From the IMG/VR virus record IMGVR_UViG_3300005253_001974, positions 1-25,130 of that record: a stretch of DNA of 25,130 nt. One strand, 5' to 3'. Below the pieces are notes generated by a model. That model searched no databases. It saw nothing but the letters and a program-made list of their open reading frames with translations, and was not told where the DNA came from. The DNA comes from a virus. The stretch's first letter is position 1; every line of letters begins with the position of its first letter. Shown here in pieces: positions 1-8,165 of this stretch. A program made the position numbers and the translations under genes.

Positions 1-1348
1 CGCTGATCGTATTCCCATCCAAGCGGATGTTGTCAACTTCCAACTTGGTGAGCCCGGTGATGTCGTTGTTGGCCGCCCAGGGTGCGGACAGAGGGGTGGT
101 GCCGTCCCGGCGGACGAATATGCTGGTCAAGACCTCGGTGCTGGTCGGAATCTTAGCGCGAGAAGCATTTACACCCTCGGCGTACAACACGATGGTGGTC
201 GGGGCGCCAGTCCCCAGGTCGGCCAGCCACTTTATGATGATCCGATCCGTGTCGTTGATCACGACGTCGCCCGGCAGAACCCCGTGCAGTTCCACTTCGG
301 TCTTGGAGGTTATTTCCGATGATGTCTCCGATGTGATCCGCAGCGTTTCAGTAAACGGAGAATCCGCGAGCCGCGTCCATATCTCAAAATACAGATTGAC
401 CGACCTGTTACCAACTGTGCGCTCAGCATGGAGGTGGCCGGTATACACCCCCTCCGCCATGGTAATGACGCCCGGCACACCCGCGAGCGTCGCCCAGTTC
501 GTCAGGGCTTGACCATCCCCCCCGCCCAAATCAGCCGCCGTGAAGGTACTTTCACCGGCGCCGGTAGAGGTATCCAGCATCTCGAAATAGATGCCGCCGA
601 TGTCAGACGCCACGTTGTTGAAAAAGAACTCTTCTATGAAGTTGATGGCCCGATCGACATACTCTTTTGTCACCAGATGGTTGGACACCGTGGGCTCGAC
701 ACCGACTACCGTTGCGACGAACGGTACCGTGCCGTCGGCCAGCATGATGTTGGCCGTGTCCGACAGGTCGCTGCTGGCAAGCTGGCCGACCGTGATGGCC
801 GCGCCGGCCGACGCCTGCTGCAAGACCTGAGAGGCACCCCCCGTAGCGTTGAGGTCCGCTGCCGTGCCACCTCGCGCCAGAGCCAACAGGCCGCTGGTGA
901 TGTCTGCTGCCGAATGGTTGTGGCTCGAAGCCGCCCCGTCGAAGTTCAGGGTGTCGTTCTCGGCCGTACCGGCAACCGTGATCGCAATACCGCCCGATTC
1001 GGTGATCGTGAGCGTGTCCGAAGCGTTGTCCGCAACCACCGAATTCGCGTCCGGCGCGGTTATGGTTTTGAACGCCTTGGATGCCCCGCCGATGATCTCG
1101 GCCGCAGTGAGGTTCTGCCAGACCGCAGCGCCCGTGGTCGCGTCCGTGCAGAGGAACAGTTCGTCCGAGGTGTCATTGAACCACCACGACTGTACGGTGT
1201 AGCCCTCGCTCTCGTCGTCCGTTACACCGGGATCCGTCGTCGCCGTGAAGTTGTGCTGTGGTGCCGTCCGCCGGTTCAGCTCGACCCGCTGCAGCGCCTG
1301 GCGAACCTCGATCAGAGTCGCTTCGGATGCTCGGATGGGCAGGGTCAT
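1..1348 (-). CDS. Tail fibre / appendage protein, 3' end outside the window
   Basis: I translated the reverse strand from the ATG at 1348: 449 codons are open to the window edge, with no stop. The N-terminal section contains GYTVQSWWFNDTSDELFLC (residues 49-67) and then beta repeats typical of fibre shafts. HNHSAADITSGLLALARGGT (143-162) and LVTKEYVDRAI (225-235) are recurrent phage-fibre motifs. Residues 252-400 form a separate beta domain (GIYFEMLDTSTGAGE, VNLYFEIWTRLADSP). The visible sequence ends in LTKLEVDNIRLDGNTIS, another motif frequently found in phage receptor-binding appendages. The start overlaps the previous TAA. Host recognition is inferred. Confidence 0.78.
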   Translation of the reverse strand, partial: MTLPIRASEATLIEVRQALQRVELNRRTAPQHNFTATTDPGVTDDESEGYTVQSWWFNDTSDELFLCTDATTGAAVWQNLTAAEIIGGASKAFKTITAPDANSVVADNASDTLTITESGGIAITVAGTAENDTLNFDGAASSHNHSAADITSGLLALARGGTAADLNATGGASQVLQQASAGAAITVGQLASSDLSDTANIMLADGTVPFVATVVGVEPTVSNHLVTKEYVDRAINFIEEFFFNNVASDIGGIYFEMLDTSTGAGESTFTAADLGGGDGQALTNWATLAGVPGVITMAEGVYTGHLHAERTVGNRSVNLYFEIWTRLADSPFTETLRITSETSSEITSKTEVELHGVLPGDVVINDTDRIIIKWLADLGTGAPTTIVLYAEGVNASRAKIPTSTEVLTSIFVRRDGTTPLSAPWAANNDITGLTKLEVDNIRLDGNTIS

Positions 1349-4300
1349 TACGGAATCCGTTGTCGAAGCCGCGCTATCCGAAGGACAGGAACCGTACTGT
1401 AGCCCCGCTCGCGCATCTCATCGATCAGAAAGTCTTCAGCTTCCGATACGGATACGCCCAACGCCTTCAAGATACGAGGAACACGTTCGTCAAATTCTTT
1501 GCCGGAAAGCGACCAGACCATGCTACGCAGCAAACCCTCTTCCTCGAATACGCCGCTGATAATGCGATCAACATCCGCCTTGGGGACTGCCACTCGCTTG
1601 TCGTTCAAGACTTCTGCGACTTCATTGTCCGTCAGCCCCAGCACCTTGCTGGCATGGACGATCTTCTGCATTCTGCCGAATATCTCGCGCTCCGCATCCA
1701 CGGCCTTCTCGTAAGCGTCCTGGATTTCCGCCTCGTCACGACCTTCGCGTGCATATGCCGCCGAATAAAAGATGCGGCGTGCGTCTGACCGACGATCCAT
1801 CAATGAACTGGATCGGAAACCTAACGAGAGCGGCACATCATGTGTCCACAATCGTATGCCGAGAAGCACGGCCAAGGCTTCTTCCTTGGGGTCAACGATG
1901 GTGCCGGATTTCAGGGGCTTGCCCTGAATCCCTTTGACTATTCGCTCCATACTGCGAATGGTTCCCGGCTGCAATTTTGAGGTAATGAACTGTGCAATGT
2001 CCGCAGTTTGATCCACGGCGGACGATTCGGGATTATAAATGGCCGCCGTGCTGTTGCTGCTGATCCGCTGGTTGGCTGTGATGTCACGCACTACACCATA
2101 TAGGATCGTCTCATTGAAAAACGGTCGCAATACTTCACGCAATGCACCCTCGGTCGCCTCTCGTGTATCTTCTCCGCGAAGGGCGGCAATAATGGGGGAG
2201 ACCATAAACGACTGCGGTGCGTTGTATTGCGTGTCGACCGTTCGCCATTGATGTTTCTTACCTTCAACCTTGCCCAGATGCGCCCACTGGCTGTTCGCCA
2301 TCCAATCCGGGGCGAGCTCGCGCAGGGCCTCTTCTTCCTTCTTTGACACATTCGTCAACCTGCGCGTTGCCACGCCGACGCCGGTGATCGTCGCCGCCAT
2401 GGCCGTAAATCCGATGGCGCGCCGTATTCCGATGGCCCTCTCTTTCGGGTTGGCCAGCTCCTCTGCAACGAGCCTTGGAATGTTGATCGTCGTGCGGACC
2501 ATTTCGGCGGGGAAGGTCACAAAATCTCCGACGACGATCGCTTTTCGCATGGCTTGGACGGCGTGGGGCGCTTCCGAATAGGTCGGGTACGTCCGTATTA
2601 CCTTATCGGCCGCCTTGCGCTCCAAGGCCTCCAGCGACAATTCGGGGTAAATCCTTTTGAGGGCCGCCAGGTTGCTATAGAAACCATTAACATGCCAAAA
2701 ATCGTCACCCGCCCGGAAGAAATCAAAGAACTTTCTCGGTATCAACGTCAGGGCGCGCAACGCACGGCTCTCGATATACCCGGATGGCCCCGAATGGCGC
2801 GATGCATCTTTGAAAATGGCCCGCAGTTCGCCCGATCGGGAAGCAGCGTTGACGACTCCAAGCCTGATGAGCTTCTGAACGGTCTCTTGTTGTGCCCGAT
2901 TGGACAACTTCAAAAAGGTAAAGACACTCGGAAGAATGTCGGTGCCCGTAGTGCGCGCCGCCCTCAACATGTGCCACGGATTGATGTCTCCGTTGGCCAG
3001 TGCGATAAGGGGATTCGACAGAAAGTTCCGGTTAATACCCATCACCGACCCGGCGGTCTTACCCGCCTTGACCGCGGCGTTCAACCAGAAATACGCCTTC
3101 AGGAACCAGTTGTCGCTGTGTGGAGCGTAGGCTTGGCGCATCGCCCGTTCATACTCGATCGTAGTGAATAGCGGTTTGCCTTGCGTCAGTGGATAGAGGG
3201 CTTCGCCCTTGCCATCGTTGATCTGGGCAATGAACTCGCCCTGCGGCTGTTCAAAGAGCCACTTGCCTAGCCCCCGTTCGCGGAGGTCGCGCAATTGCCG
3301 AACGCTGGCAAGCAGACGAGCCGAGCTAATAACGGTGTTCGCGTATTGCGTAACCGGGTTGGTATCCTCACCCCACACAGCCCGCAACTCGGGCGGGACA
3401 TCCTTGCGAAACTTGAGGATGCCGAGTTCCTTTGTCCCCAACCTGGCGGCACCCGCAGCTTCGATGGGGCTGCCGCGTTTGGCGCTGGTATACAGGAAAG
3501 CGGCCAGGTAAGCATCGGCCTCATCCGCCGTCGGGCGCCGGCCGAGCGACTCTTCCAACTCGCTGCGAAACAGGGCTATGGCGTTGTTGCGGGCTTCGGG
3601 CGAGAGCTTGCGGATAAACTTCGGAATCTTCTTGGGGTCCGTCCGAAAGATCCGATAGGTGCGGTGCATATAGGTGCCGAGATTACCCGTGAATATCGCC
3701 CCCATTTCGCCCTCTACGACACCTTCGCGGATCATCGCTGTAGTCAACGAGTCCACGTCACTGCGGAACTTGACCACCGCGCCGCGGATGGATTCGGGGA
3801 GCGTGTCCGGCGAAACACCTTCCTTCAGAACGGCGTTGATCCTGGCCAAGTCCTCTTTCGGCACACGACCCAGGAGGCCGTAGGTTTTACGGATGCCCCG
3901 GTTGTACTCGTCAATACTGAACTTCATTTGACGGAGGTAGCTGCCCACCGTGCGATCGAACTCGGTTCTCGTCTTGACGGCATCTTCATGCTGGCCGCCC
4001 GTCCGAAGCCAACGGTAAAGTTTCTTGGCCGGATTCAGGCCGAGCCGCTTAGCGCCGACGGTGGCCTCGACCGGCACGACCGGGACAGCTTCGGGTGGTG
4101 TGTCGGCGGTTGCCTTGGCCTGCACGTTCTCAATGACCGTTTCCTGTAGTTTGTCGAGCTTGGCGCCGGGCTCGGGCATGGGCTCGGCCGTAAGTGTTTC
4201 ACGTGGAACAGGTTTTGCCCCTTGGGGCTTACTGGGCTCGGGTTTCTCGACGGCCAGCACCGGCTTGCCCGCCAGTTCATGTAGGTTGGCACGAAGCTGG

Positions 4301-5532
4301 TTGCGCTCGGCGGCGTTGAGGTCGACATCGGGGAGCAACTGCTTGAGCGGACGGAAGTTCTTCCGGCTGGCCGTGGGAGCCTCCGTTAGAGCCTTGGCGA
4401 CATCCGAATGGCGTCGGGCCAACTCCGCAGCCCCTTCGCGGGTCTTGAGCACCTCTTTTGTGAACGCCTGCTCGCTGGTGGCGGCGGTCTGGTCGACTTT
4501 GGCCTTGACCTCCAGCGTCACCCGCTCCTTGACGGTTTCCGGTGTTTGATCGAGGGTCTGCTGTTCTTCCGGCGTCAACGGCTCACCGCGCGACCGCTTG
4601 AACAGGGCTGTCCCAAGCCTTCGCTGCACCGCTCCGCTGACCTTGAGGCCGAGAATGACTCCGGTGGACTCAATGAAATCGTCTGCTGTAGGCAAGCGGC
4701 CTTCCAGGGCCGCGCCACCGGTGGCGAATGCCCCGATCTCCAGGCCTGTACCGACAACCTTGCCGCCGATCGCCCCGGCGCCGATTGCCACAGCACAAAG
4801 AGCCGCCGCTTTGGCGCCTCCCACAGCGGTCGGGCCCAGATCACCCTTTCCTATGGCGCCTTTTTGCCCAGGGGGACCGCGCAGGGCCGTCACCCCCGCC
4901 AGTGTCGTCCCACCAGCCACACCCCGCGCAGCGATACGCCCGGCGAGCTTCGTGCCGACCTTCGCCGCAACGCCCTTTGCCGCTACACCGCCGACGCCAC
5001 CGCTGACATAGGTGATCGGGTCGGCCGCTATGGACAGCACATTCGACAGAATCCTGAATCCCGCACCATCGGGCGGCGGTACGGGCTTTTCGCCCCTAAG
5101 AATCAGTTGAGCCAGCCCGACGGAAGTATTGCCCAGGCCGGACTCTGCGGTCTGTAAGAACGGATCCGCCTTCAGAAGGGAAGCATCCACCTTCAGGAGA
5201 TACGGATCGAGCTTCAGAAGGGCCTTTGGGAGCGACTTCACAAGATTCGCTATAAAGCCCGGCGACTCCAGCTCGGGTGGCAGCGTCAGTACGTCCCTCA
5301 TGCCGACCGATCGACGAATCTGGTTCAGCCTCTTCCGCCGCGATTGTGGTGTCACCGCATCTACGAACAACTCGTCGCGTAAGGCCATCGAGGTGATGTC
5401 GATCTCCTGCGCGATCTCGGCTATGGACGCAGCGTCCTCTTCGTCGGGTGTTGACTGTGCGGCCTCAATCGTCCGCATCAGTTGACGGATGCGCTCACTG
5501 CGAGGATTGAGGCTAGCGGTTGCGTTGGGCAT
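1348..5532 (-). CDS. Giant internal virion protein (1394 aa)
   Basis: The largest gene in the window. Residues 104-126 hold three tandem LLKxDxx heptads. Residues 160-300 are Gly/Ala-rich and membrane-active in look, including a short collagen-like stretch RGPPGQKGAIGKGDLGP (218-234). Residues 310-500 are charged, Pro/Lys/Glu-rich and probably extended. From 503 (KKLYRWLRTGG) to the end the protein is helical. Its late region (QWRTVDTQYNAPQSFMV, FFNETILYGVVRDI, IYNPESSAVDQ, KLQPGTIRSMERIVKG) resembles the C-terminal domain of large polyvalent phage proteins that I recall as the LPD38 type. It is probably injected with the DNA. No clear peptidoglycan hydrolase motif is seen. Its TAA overlaps the next ATG (TAATG). 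Confidence 0.65.
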   Translation of the reverse strand: MPNATASLNPRSERIRQLMRTIEAAQSTPDEEDAASIAEIAQEIDITSMALRDELFVDAVTPQSRRKRLNQIRRSVGMRDVLTLPPELESPGFIANLVKSLPKALLKLDPYLLKVDASLLKADPFLQTAESGLGNTSVGLAQLILRGEKPVPPPDGAGFRILSNVLSIAADPITYVSGGVGGVAAKGVAAKVGTKLAGRIAARGVAGGTTLAGVTALRGPPGQKGAIGKGDLGPTAVGGAKAAALCAVAIGAGAIGGKVVGTGLEIGAFATGGAALEGRLPTADDFIESTGVILGLKVSGAVQRRLGTALFKRSRGEPLTPEEQQTLDQTPETVKERVTLEVKAKVDQTAATSEQAFTKEVLKTREGAAELARRHSDVAKALTEAPTASRKNFRPLKQLLPDVDLNAAERNQLRANLHELAGKPVLAVEKPEPSKPQGAKPVPRETLTAEPMPEPGAKLDKLQETVIENVQAKATADTPPEAVPVVPVEATVGAKRLGLNPAKKLYRWLRTGGQHEDAVKTRTEFDRTVGSYLRQMKFSIDEYNRGIRKTYGLLGRVPKEDLARINAVLKEGVSPDTLPESIRGAVVKFRSDVDSLTTAMIREGVVEGEMGAIFTGNLGTYMHRTYRIFRTDPKKIPKFIRKLSPEARNNAIALFRSELEESLGRRPTADEADAYLAAFLYTSAKRGSPIEAAGAARLGTKELGILKFRKDVPPELRAVWGEDTNPVTQYANTVISSARLLASVRQLRDLRERGLGKWLFEQPQGEFIAQINDGKGEALYPLTQGKPLFTTIEYERAMRQAYAPHSDNWFLKAYFWLNAAVKAGKTAGSVMGINRNFLSNPLIALANGDINPWHMLRAARTTGTDILPSVFTFLKLSNRAQQETVQKLIRLGVVNAASRSGELRAIFKDASRHSGPSGYIESRALRALTLIPRKFFDFFRAGDDFWHVNGFYSNLAALKRIYPELSLEALERKAADKVIRTYPTYSEAPHAVQAMRKAIVVGDFVTFPAEMVRTTINIPRLVAEELANPKERAIGIRRAIGFTAMAATITGVGVATRRLTNVSKKEEEALRELAPDWMANSQWAHLGKVEGKKHQWRTVDTQYNAPQSFMVSPIIAALRGEDTREATEGALREVLRPFFNETILYGVVRDITANQRISSNSTAAIYNPESSAVDQTADIAQFITSKLQPGTIRSMERIVKGIQGKPLKSGTIVDPKEEALAVLLGIRLWTHDVPLSLGFRSSSLMDRRSDARRIFYSAAYAREGRDEAEIQDAYEKAVDAEREIFGRMQKIVHASKVLGLTDNEVAEVLNDKRVAVPKADVDRIISGVFEEEGLLRSMVWSLSGKEFDERVPRILKALGVSVSEAEDFLIDEMRERGYSTVPVLRIARLRQRIP

Positions 5533-7105
5533 TTATCACGTCGCTGAATTCAAGAACCTGGGCGAGTATCGCAAGAAGATTCGGGTCTCTGGTACCGGAC
5601 CTTTCGATATCGAGAACGATGGCGTCTATCGTGTCCCCGGCAAGCACCAACTCTTGTTCACTCCACGTGTCGATGGGCTTTTGATTCACCCTCTGGAGCA
5701 GCGCACCGAAGGCTTGCGTGGCACGTTGCGCCGGTGGAACTTGAGCAGCTTGGCCGGGCGGGCCACCTTGTGCCGCTGGAGCGCCACCCGGCTCTACAGG
5801 ATACAACTCACCGAAGATGTCATACTTGGCTTCCATAGCCTTGTAGACCTCCGGGGGGCCAGGGTCAGGCTGGCCTTTCTGACGCGTAAGAAACAGCTCG
5901 TTAAAAGTGTCTCGGTAAGAGGCTTGCCGTTGCGCCGGGGTCAAACCTCGATAATATGTGCCGAAGTCAAGGTCCATGCCCTTGCCTTTGCCTCCGATCC
6001 AACCCTCCATGTGCATCTCACCGGTAGGATTCTCGGGCGTTCGCCGCCCCCGACGAACCATAAAGGGCCGGCTCAAACTCCCATCGGGCATCGGACGTTG
6101 GACGATAGCGAAATTCTTGCCCCACTCATCCTGCACGGTAGGCTCGACGGGGCGATAGGTCAGGCGGGGCTTGTCCGCCATTATCGCATCAATTCGTTCG
6201 ATCGCCTGTTGCGCGTTCATATCACCATTACGAAATGCGCCGTCAACATCTTCAATGCGATGGTCACGCTCGTTTACGTCACGCGGGACAGCCTGGCGTT
6301 TCATGTTGCCAGCCTGCTGAGCAAAGAAGTCTTGTTCACCTCTAAGATTAGCCAGCCTGTTGGCGTAGGTCTTTTGTGCGGCGGTCTGCACTTCGCGCTC
6401 GGCCTGTTCGCCTTGAGCCGCTTGAAGCACTGCCATGCGGTTCGGGTAAGCACCTTGTTGTACGAGGGCATCAGCATCCTGAGCAGTTCCCGGGAAGCCG
6501 AGTTTGGCCAATCGCTCTCCGAATTGCTCCGTGTTCTCCTGTTCGATCCCCAAGCCGTGAATAATCTCGGGAATGAATTGGCCGGTTTGTGCCGCTATGT
6601 CCTTGAGTTTCGACAGACTCGTACGGACTTTCAGAGCGGCCCGTGTGTAAAGGGCACGATCTTGGGCCGTCACGGGTCCGCCGTAGAGCCGCTGATCGTC
6701 TCGGGCCTGGATGAGGCCGCTTGCCGCCTTGGCCGCTGACGTAAAACCGGCAATATCTTGGCGTGCAACATCACCGCTTGCGAAAACGCTTCCTATTTGT
6801 CCACCCAGTTGAGCCCCAAAACCAGCCCCTGCGGGGCCTCCCACCGCTCCGCCCACCGCCGCACCGGCGAAAGGTAGGACTTTACCGAAGCCCGCTCCAA
6901 AGCGCTCTAAACCCCCTTGACCCTTTACTTCGCCACGGGTCGGAAATGCGCCGATAAGACCACCACCCAGAAAACCGGCAAAATCAAAGGTTCGCTCCTG
7001 GGCCTGCTCTTGCTCGCGGCGCAGTTGCTCCTCGCGCAAGCGGGCCGCGTAATCCAGAACGATCTGCGATCCGACGTCGGGCGGCAGTTGAAAAATTCGC
7101 GGCAT
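5513..7105 (-). CDS. Probable internal virion (ejection) protein with glycine-zipper segment
   Basis: A 530-residue protein. Residues 20-38 form a charged helix (RLREEQLRREQEQAQE). Residues 44-110 are Gly/Ala-rich with many Gly-x3-Gly spacings (GAAVGGAVGGPAGAGFGAQLGGQIG), the type of sequence that packs membrane helices. The remainder is helical and polar, with several Gln/Arg-rich segments and an acidic end. The ribosome site is weak (GAG). Its last 20 nt overlap the start of the giant gene. By analogy with the T7 core proteins it may help form the DNA channel across the cell envelope. This is an inference; no lysozyme motif is seen. Confidence 0.6.
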   Translation of the reverse strand: MPRIFQLPPDVGSQIVLDYAARLREEQLRREQEQAQERTFDFAGFLGGGLIGAFPTRGEVKGQGGLERFGAGFGKVLPFAGAAVGGAVGGPAGAGFGAQLGGQIGSVFASGDVARQDIAGFTSAAKAASGLIQARDDQRLYGGPVTAQDRALYTRAALKVRTSLSKLKDIAAQTGQFIPEIIHGLGIEQENTEQFGERLAKLGFPGTAQDADALVQQGAYPNRMAVLQAAQGEQAEREVQTAAQKTYANRLANLRGEQDFFAQQAGNMKRQAVPRDVNERDHRIEDVDGAFRNGDMNAQQAIERIDAIMADKPRLTYRPVEPTVQDEWGKNFAIVQRPMPDGSLSRPFMVRRGRRTPENPTGEMHMEGWIGGKGKGMDLDFGTYYRGLTPAQRQASYRDTFNELFLTRQKGQPDPGPPEVYKAMEAKYDIFGELYPVEPGGAPAAQGGPPGQAAQVPPAQRATQAFGALLQRVNQKPIDTWSEQELVLAGDTIDAIVLDIERSGTRDPNLLAILAQVLEFSDVINAQRNR

Positions 7106-7114
7106 ATCAAGCTC

Positions 7115-8164
7115 TCAACCGGAGGAACCGAAAATGTTCGGAAATTGCGGTGGCGACGGGAAGGGCACTGTGAGTGGGCCAAAGAAATCGAACGCCTGCC
7201 CTGTAGCCCCCAATTGGGCACTGGCCGAGAAACCACCCGCAGACAGAAGGCTGTTGATCCGATTCGTCGCCGCCTGATCGAACGCCCCCACCTGCCCACC
7301 GGCGATATTGCCCCGGGCGGCCAGGGAACCCATCGCCGTGTTGGCAAAGAGCTGGTTGCCGAACTGCATGGCACCGGCCTTTTGGCCGAAGAGATTGATC
7401 CCCGCGCCAAGTAATCGCTCCCGCGCTGAAAGACCGGCCAGACCGAATGTTTCCTGGACGCCGAGCTGCTGCTGGGATATCTGTTCCTCCAAACCCAGCA
7501 ACGCCGTCGAGCGTTCGCGCTCGATGCCTGAGGTTATGGACGCGCCGAATCCCCCCAAGCCGCGTGCCGCAAGTGCCATCTGCGATTCGGTGCCCGCTTC
7601 GGTGAAACGCCTGTTGATGTCTTGCCGCTCGGCCTCACCGAGCCCGGACACCAACTCCGTCGCCGTGCCCAGAATGTCCTCGAAGCCGCCTGTTATGTCC
7701 GCCGTACCAGCCTGCAATGCCTTAGCCAGACTGGCGTACAACTGCTGGACGCGCTCGTTGTCTGTTCTGATCTGGCCGGGCAGTGCCTCAAGGCCTTCCG
7801 TGACTGGGCCAAAGGCCTCGCCAAAACGCGCCGACGCCTCGCCGGGGTCGAAGAATTCCTCTCCTAGTCCAATAGCTTCCTCGCCGATCTCCTGCGAGCG
7901 TTCGATCATGGGCATCAGAAAATCGTTGACTAGCGCCGCGCCTTGCTCATTCGCCCCCCGAATAACGTCCAAGGCCTCGTCTTGCGCGGCGTCGAACTTA
8001 TCCCCCGCGACCCCCTGGATAATCACCTGACCGGGGGCGGATGCCATGAAGTCTCTAAATGGCGGGAATATCTGCGATAGGATCCCCACAAGAAACGGAT
8101 TGGAAAAAAGACCTTGTAGGCCCTCACCTATCCGTTGGCCTAAATTTCGCGGTTCTTCTGCCAT
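7115..8164 (-). CDS. Probable internal virion (ejection) protein
   Basis: A 349-residue protein. The N-terminus is amphipathic and hydrophobic (LFSNPFLVGILSQIFPPF), and the middle is long, helical and Gln/Glu/Ala-rich (QIRTDNERVQQLYASLAKALQ). From about residue 190 comes Ala/Gly-rich sequence with repeated GLGGFGAS-like and GAGINLFG elements, ending in an aromatic-Pro tail (FFGPLTVPFPSPPQFPNIFG). Such helical, Ala/Gly-rich proteins after the nozzle gene in podoviruses are usually packed inside the head and ejected with the DNA. The function is inferred from context and composition. AAGGA lies 9 nt upstream. Confidence 0.6.
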   Translation of the reverse strand: MAEEPRNLGQRIGEGLQGLFSNPFLVGILSQIFPPFRDFMASAPGQVIIQGVAGDKFDAAQDEALDVIRGANEQGAALVNDFLMPMIERSQEIGEEAIGLGEEFFDPGEASARFGEAFGPVTEGLEALPGQIRTDNERVQQLYASLAKALQAGTADITGGFEDILGTATELVSGLGEAERQDINRRFTEAGTESQMALAARGLGGFGASITSGIERERSTALLGLEEQISQQQLGVQETFGLAGLSARERLLGAGINLFGQKAGAMQFGNQLFANTAMGSLAARGNIAGGQVGAFDQAATNRINSLLSAGGFSASAQLGATGQAFDFFGPLTVPFPSPPQFPNIFGSSG

Positions 8165-8165
8165 G

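Noticed and set aside
428-1402. Plus-strand open frame (324 codons) opposite the fibre gene
   Set aside because: The minus strand reads an uninterrupted 449-codon fibre protein with known phage motifs. The plus-strand product is Arg-rich nonsense.
5489-6739. Long plus-strand open frame (416 codons) opposite the two internal virion genes
   Set aside because: It is antisense to well-supported genes with good starts and coherent protein features. Long antisense frames are expected opposite GC-rich codons, and the translation has no recognisable fold.
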